A stretch of 64,000 nucleotides of DNA from Geodermatophilus sp. DSM 44513. Lineage in GTDB: Bacteria; Actinomycetota; Actinomycetes; Mycobacteriales; Geodermatophilaceae. Of this stretch, positions 63,907 to 64,000 are shown piece after piece (within the stretch, counting starts at the first letter, position 1; each line of letters begins with the position of its first letter). The position numbers and the translations under genes were made by a program. The notes under the pieces were generated by a model. That model saw nothing but the letters and a program-made list of their open reading frames with translations, was not told the origin of the DNA and searched no databases. The stretch lies in contig NZ_CP135963.1 in assembly GCF_032460525.1 (NCBI RefSeq), positions 3,224,001 to 3,288,000 of the forward strand. Reading direction: 5' to 3'.

Positions 63907-64000
63907 CCGCGTCGAGGACGGCGCGGTCGGCCTCGCCCAGCGCCCCGTCGGGCAGCGCGGCCAGCAGGTCCGGCCGGCGGGCCGCCGTCCGCCGCAGCGA
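63899..64000 (-). CDS. trmD: tRNA (guanine-N1-)-methyltransferase, C-terminal end only
   Basis: The last 33 codons are inside the window, reading SLRRTAARRPDLLAALPDG and ending RAVLDAGG. This matches the helical C-terminus of TrmD, and the position upstream of rplS is the conserved one. The catalytic knot lies outside the window. Confidence 0.7.
   Translation of the reverse strand, partial: SLRRTAARRPDLLAALPDGALGEADRAVLDAGG

Noticed and set aside
1..64000. tRNA or rRNA genes
   Set aside because: I saw no cloverleaf with a recognisable T-loop GGTTCGAATCC and no rRNA sequence. A covariance search would be decisive.

Overview
The window is a very GC-rich actinobacterial chromosome segment. Its housekeeping gene order matches the mycobacterial gpsI-rpsO-ribF to rplS-trmD neighbourhood (the Rv2783c to Rv2906c region). 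Base composition, a FliA/WhiG-type sigma gene and a family of GC-rich intergenic repeats suggest a Geodermatophilaceae-like organism (Blastococcus, Geodermatophilus, Modestobacter); that family assignment is inference.

Region 1 (1-36736) is conserved core. It holds a partial M16 peptidase, pnp, rpsO, ribF, ilvE, a MhuD-like haem-degrading enzyme, a HAD phosphatase, the truB-MATE-nrnA-rbfA operon, DUF503, infB, ylxR, nusA, rimP, two DUF4439-region genes, a penicillin-binding lipoprotein, a GNAT gene, ispG, the site-2 protease, dxr, DUF2631, rlmN, a Pro/Thr-rich membrane protein, a SpoU methyltransferase, PPK2, a DUF952-GNAT fusion, cdsA, frr, pyrH, tsf, rpsB and an M23 peptidase. Most lie on the minus strand with 1-4 nt overlaps.

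Region 2 (36910-54415, 17,506 bp) is a complete Tn7-like transposon. It is bounded by a 5-bp target duplication (CGTCA), 25-bp imperfect terminal inverted repeats and arrays of 19-bp transposase-binding repeats (five on the left, seven on the right). One end carries an operon tnsA-tnsB-tnsC-tniQ. The long tniQ (about 624 codons when rejoined) is broken by a 1,119-bp IS481-family element with its own 6-bp duplication. The cargo includes a five-gene type II CBASS anti-phage operon (TIR-SAVED effector, CD-NTase, separate E2 and E1, JAB protease), a 110-aa protein, a NYN-domain protein with an exact 13-codon tandem duplication, a DUF2726-like nuclease, an arsC remnant and two unrecognised proteins.

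Two matches to the actinobacterial LexA (SOS) box lie in the transposon. One is flush against the ribosome-binding site of tnsA. The other is upstream of the 110-aa gene and CBASS block. This suggests that both transposition and defence cargo respond to DNA damage. The element sits immediately after the stop codon of the whiG-type sigma gene and leaves that gene intact, as expected for a Tn7-like element with a preferred safe site.

Region 3 (54418-64000) returns to core: the whiG-type sigma factor, xerC, dprA, comM, yraN, DUF2469, rnhB, a response regulator with a degenerate receiver, lepB, rplS, a NUDIX hydrolase and the 3' end of trmD.
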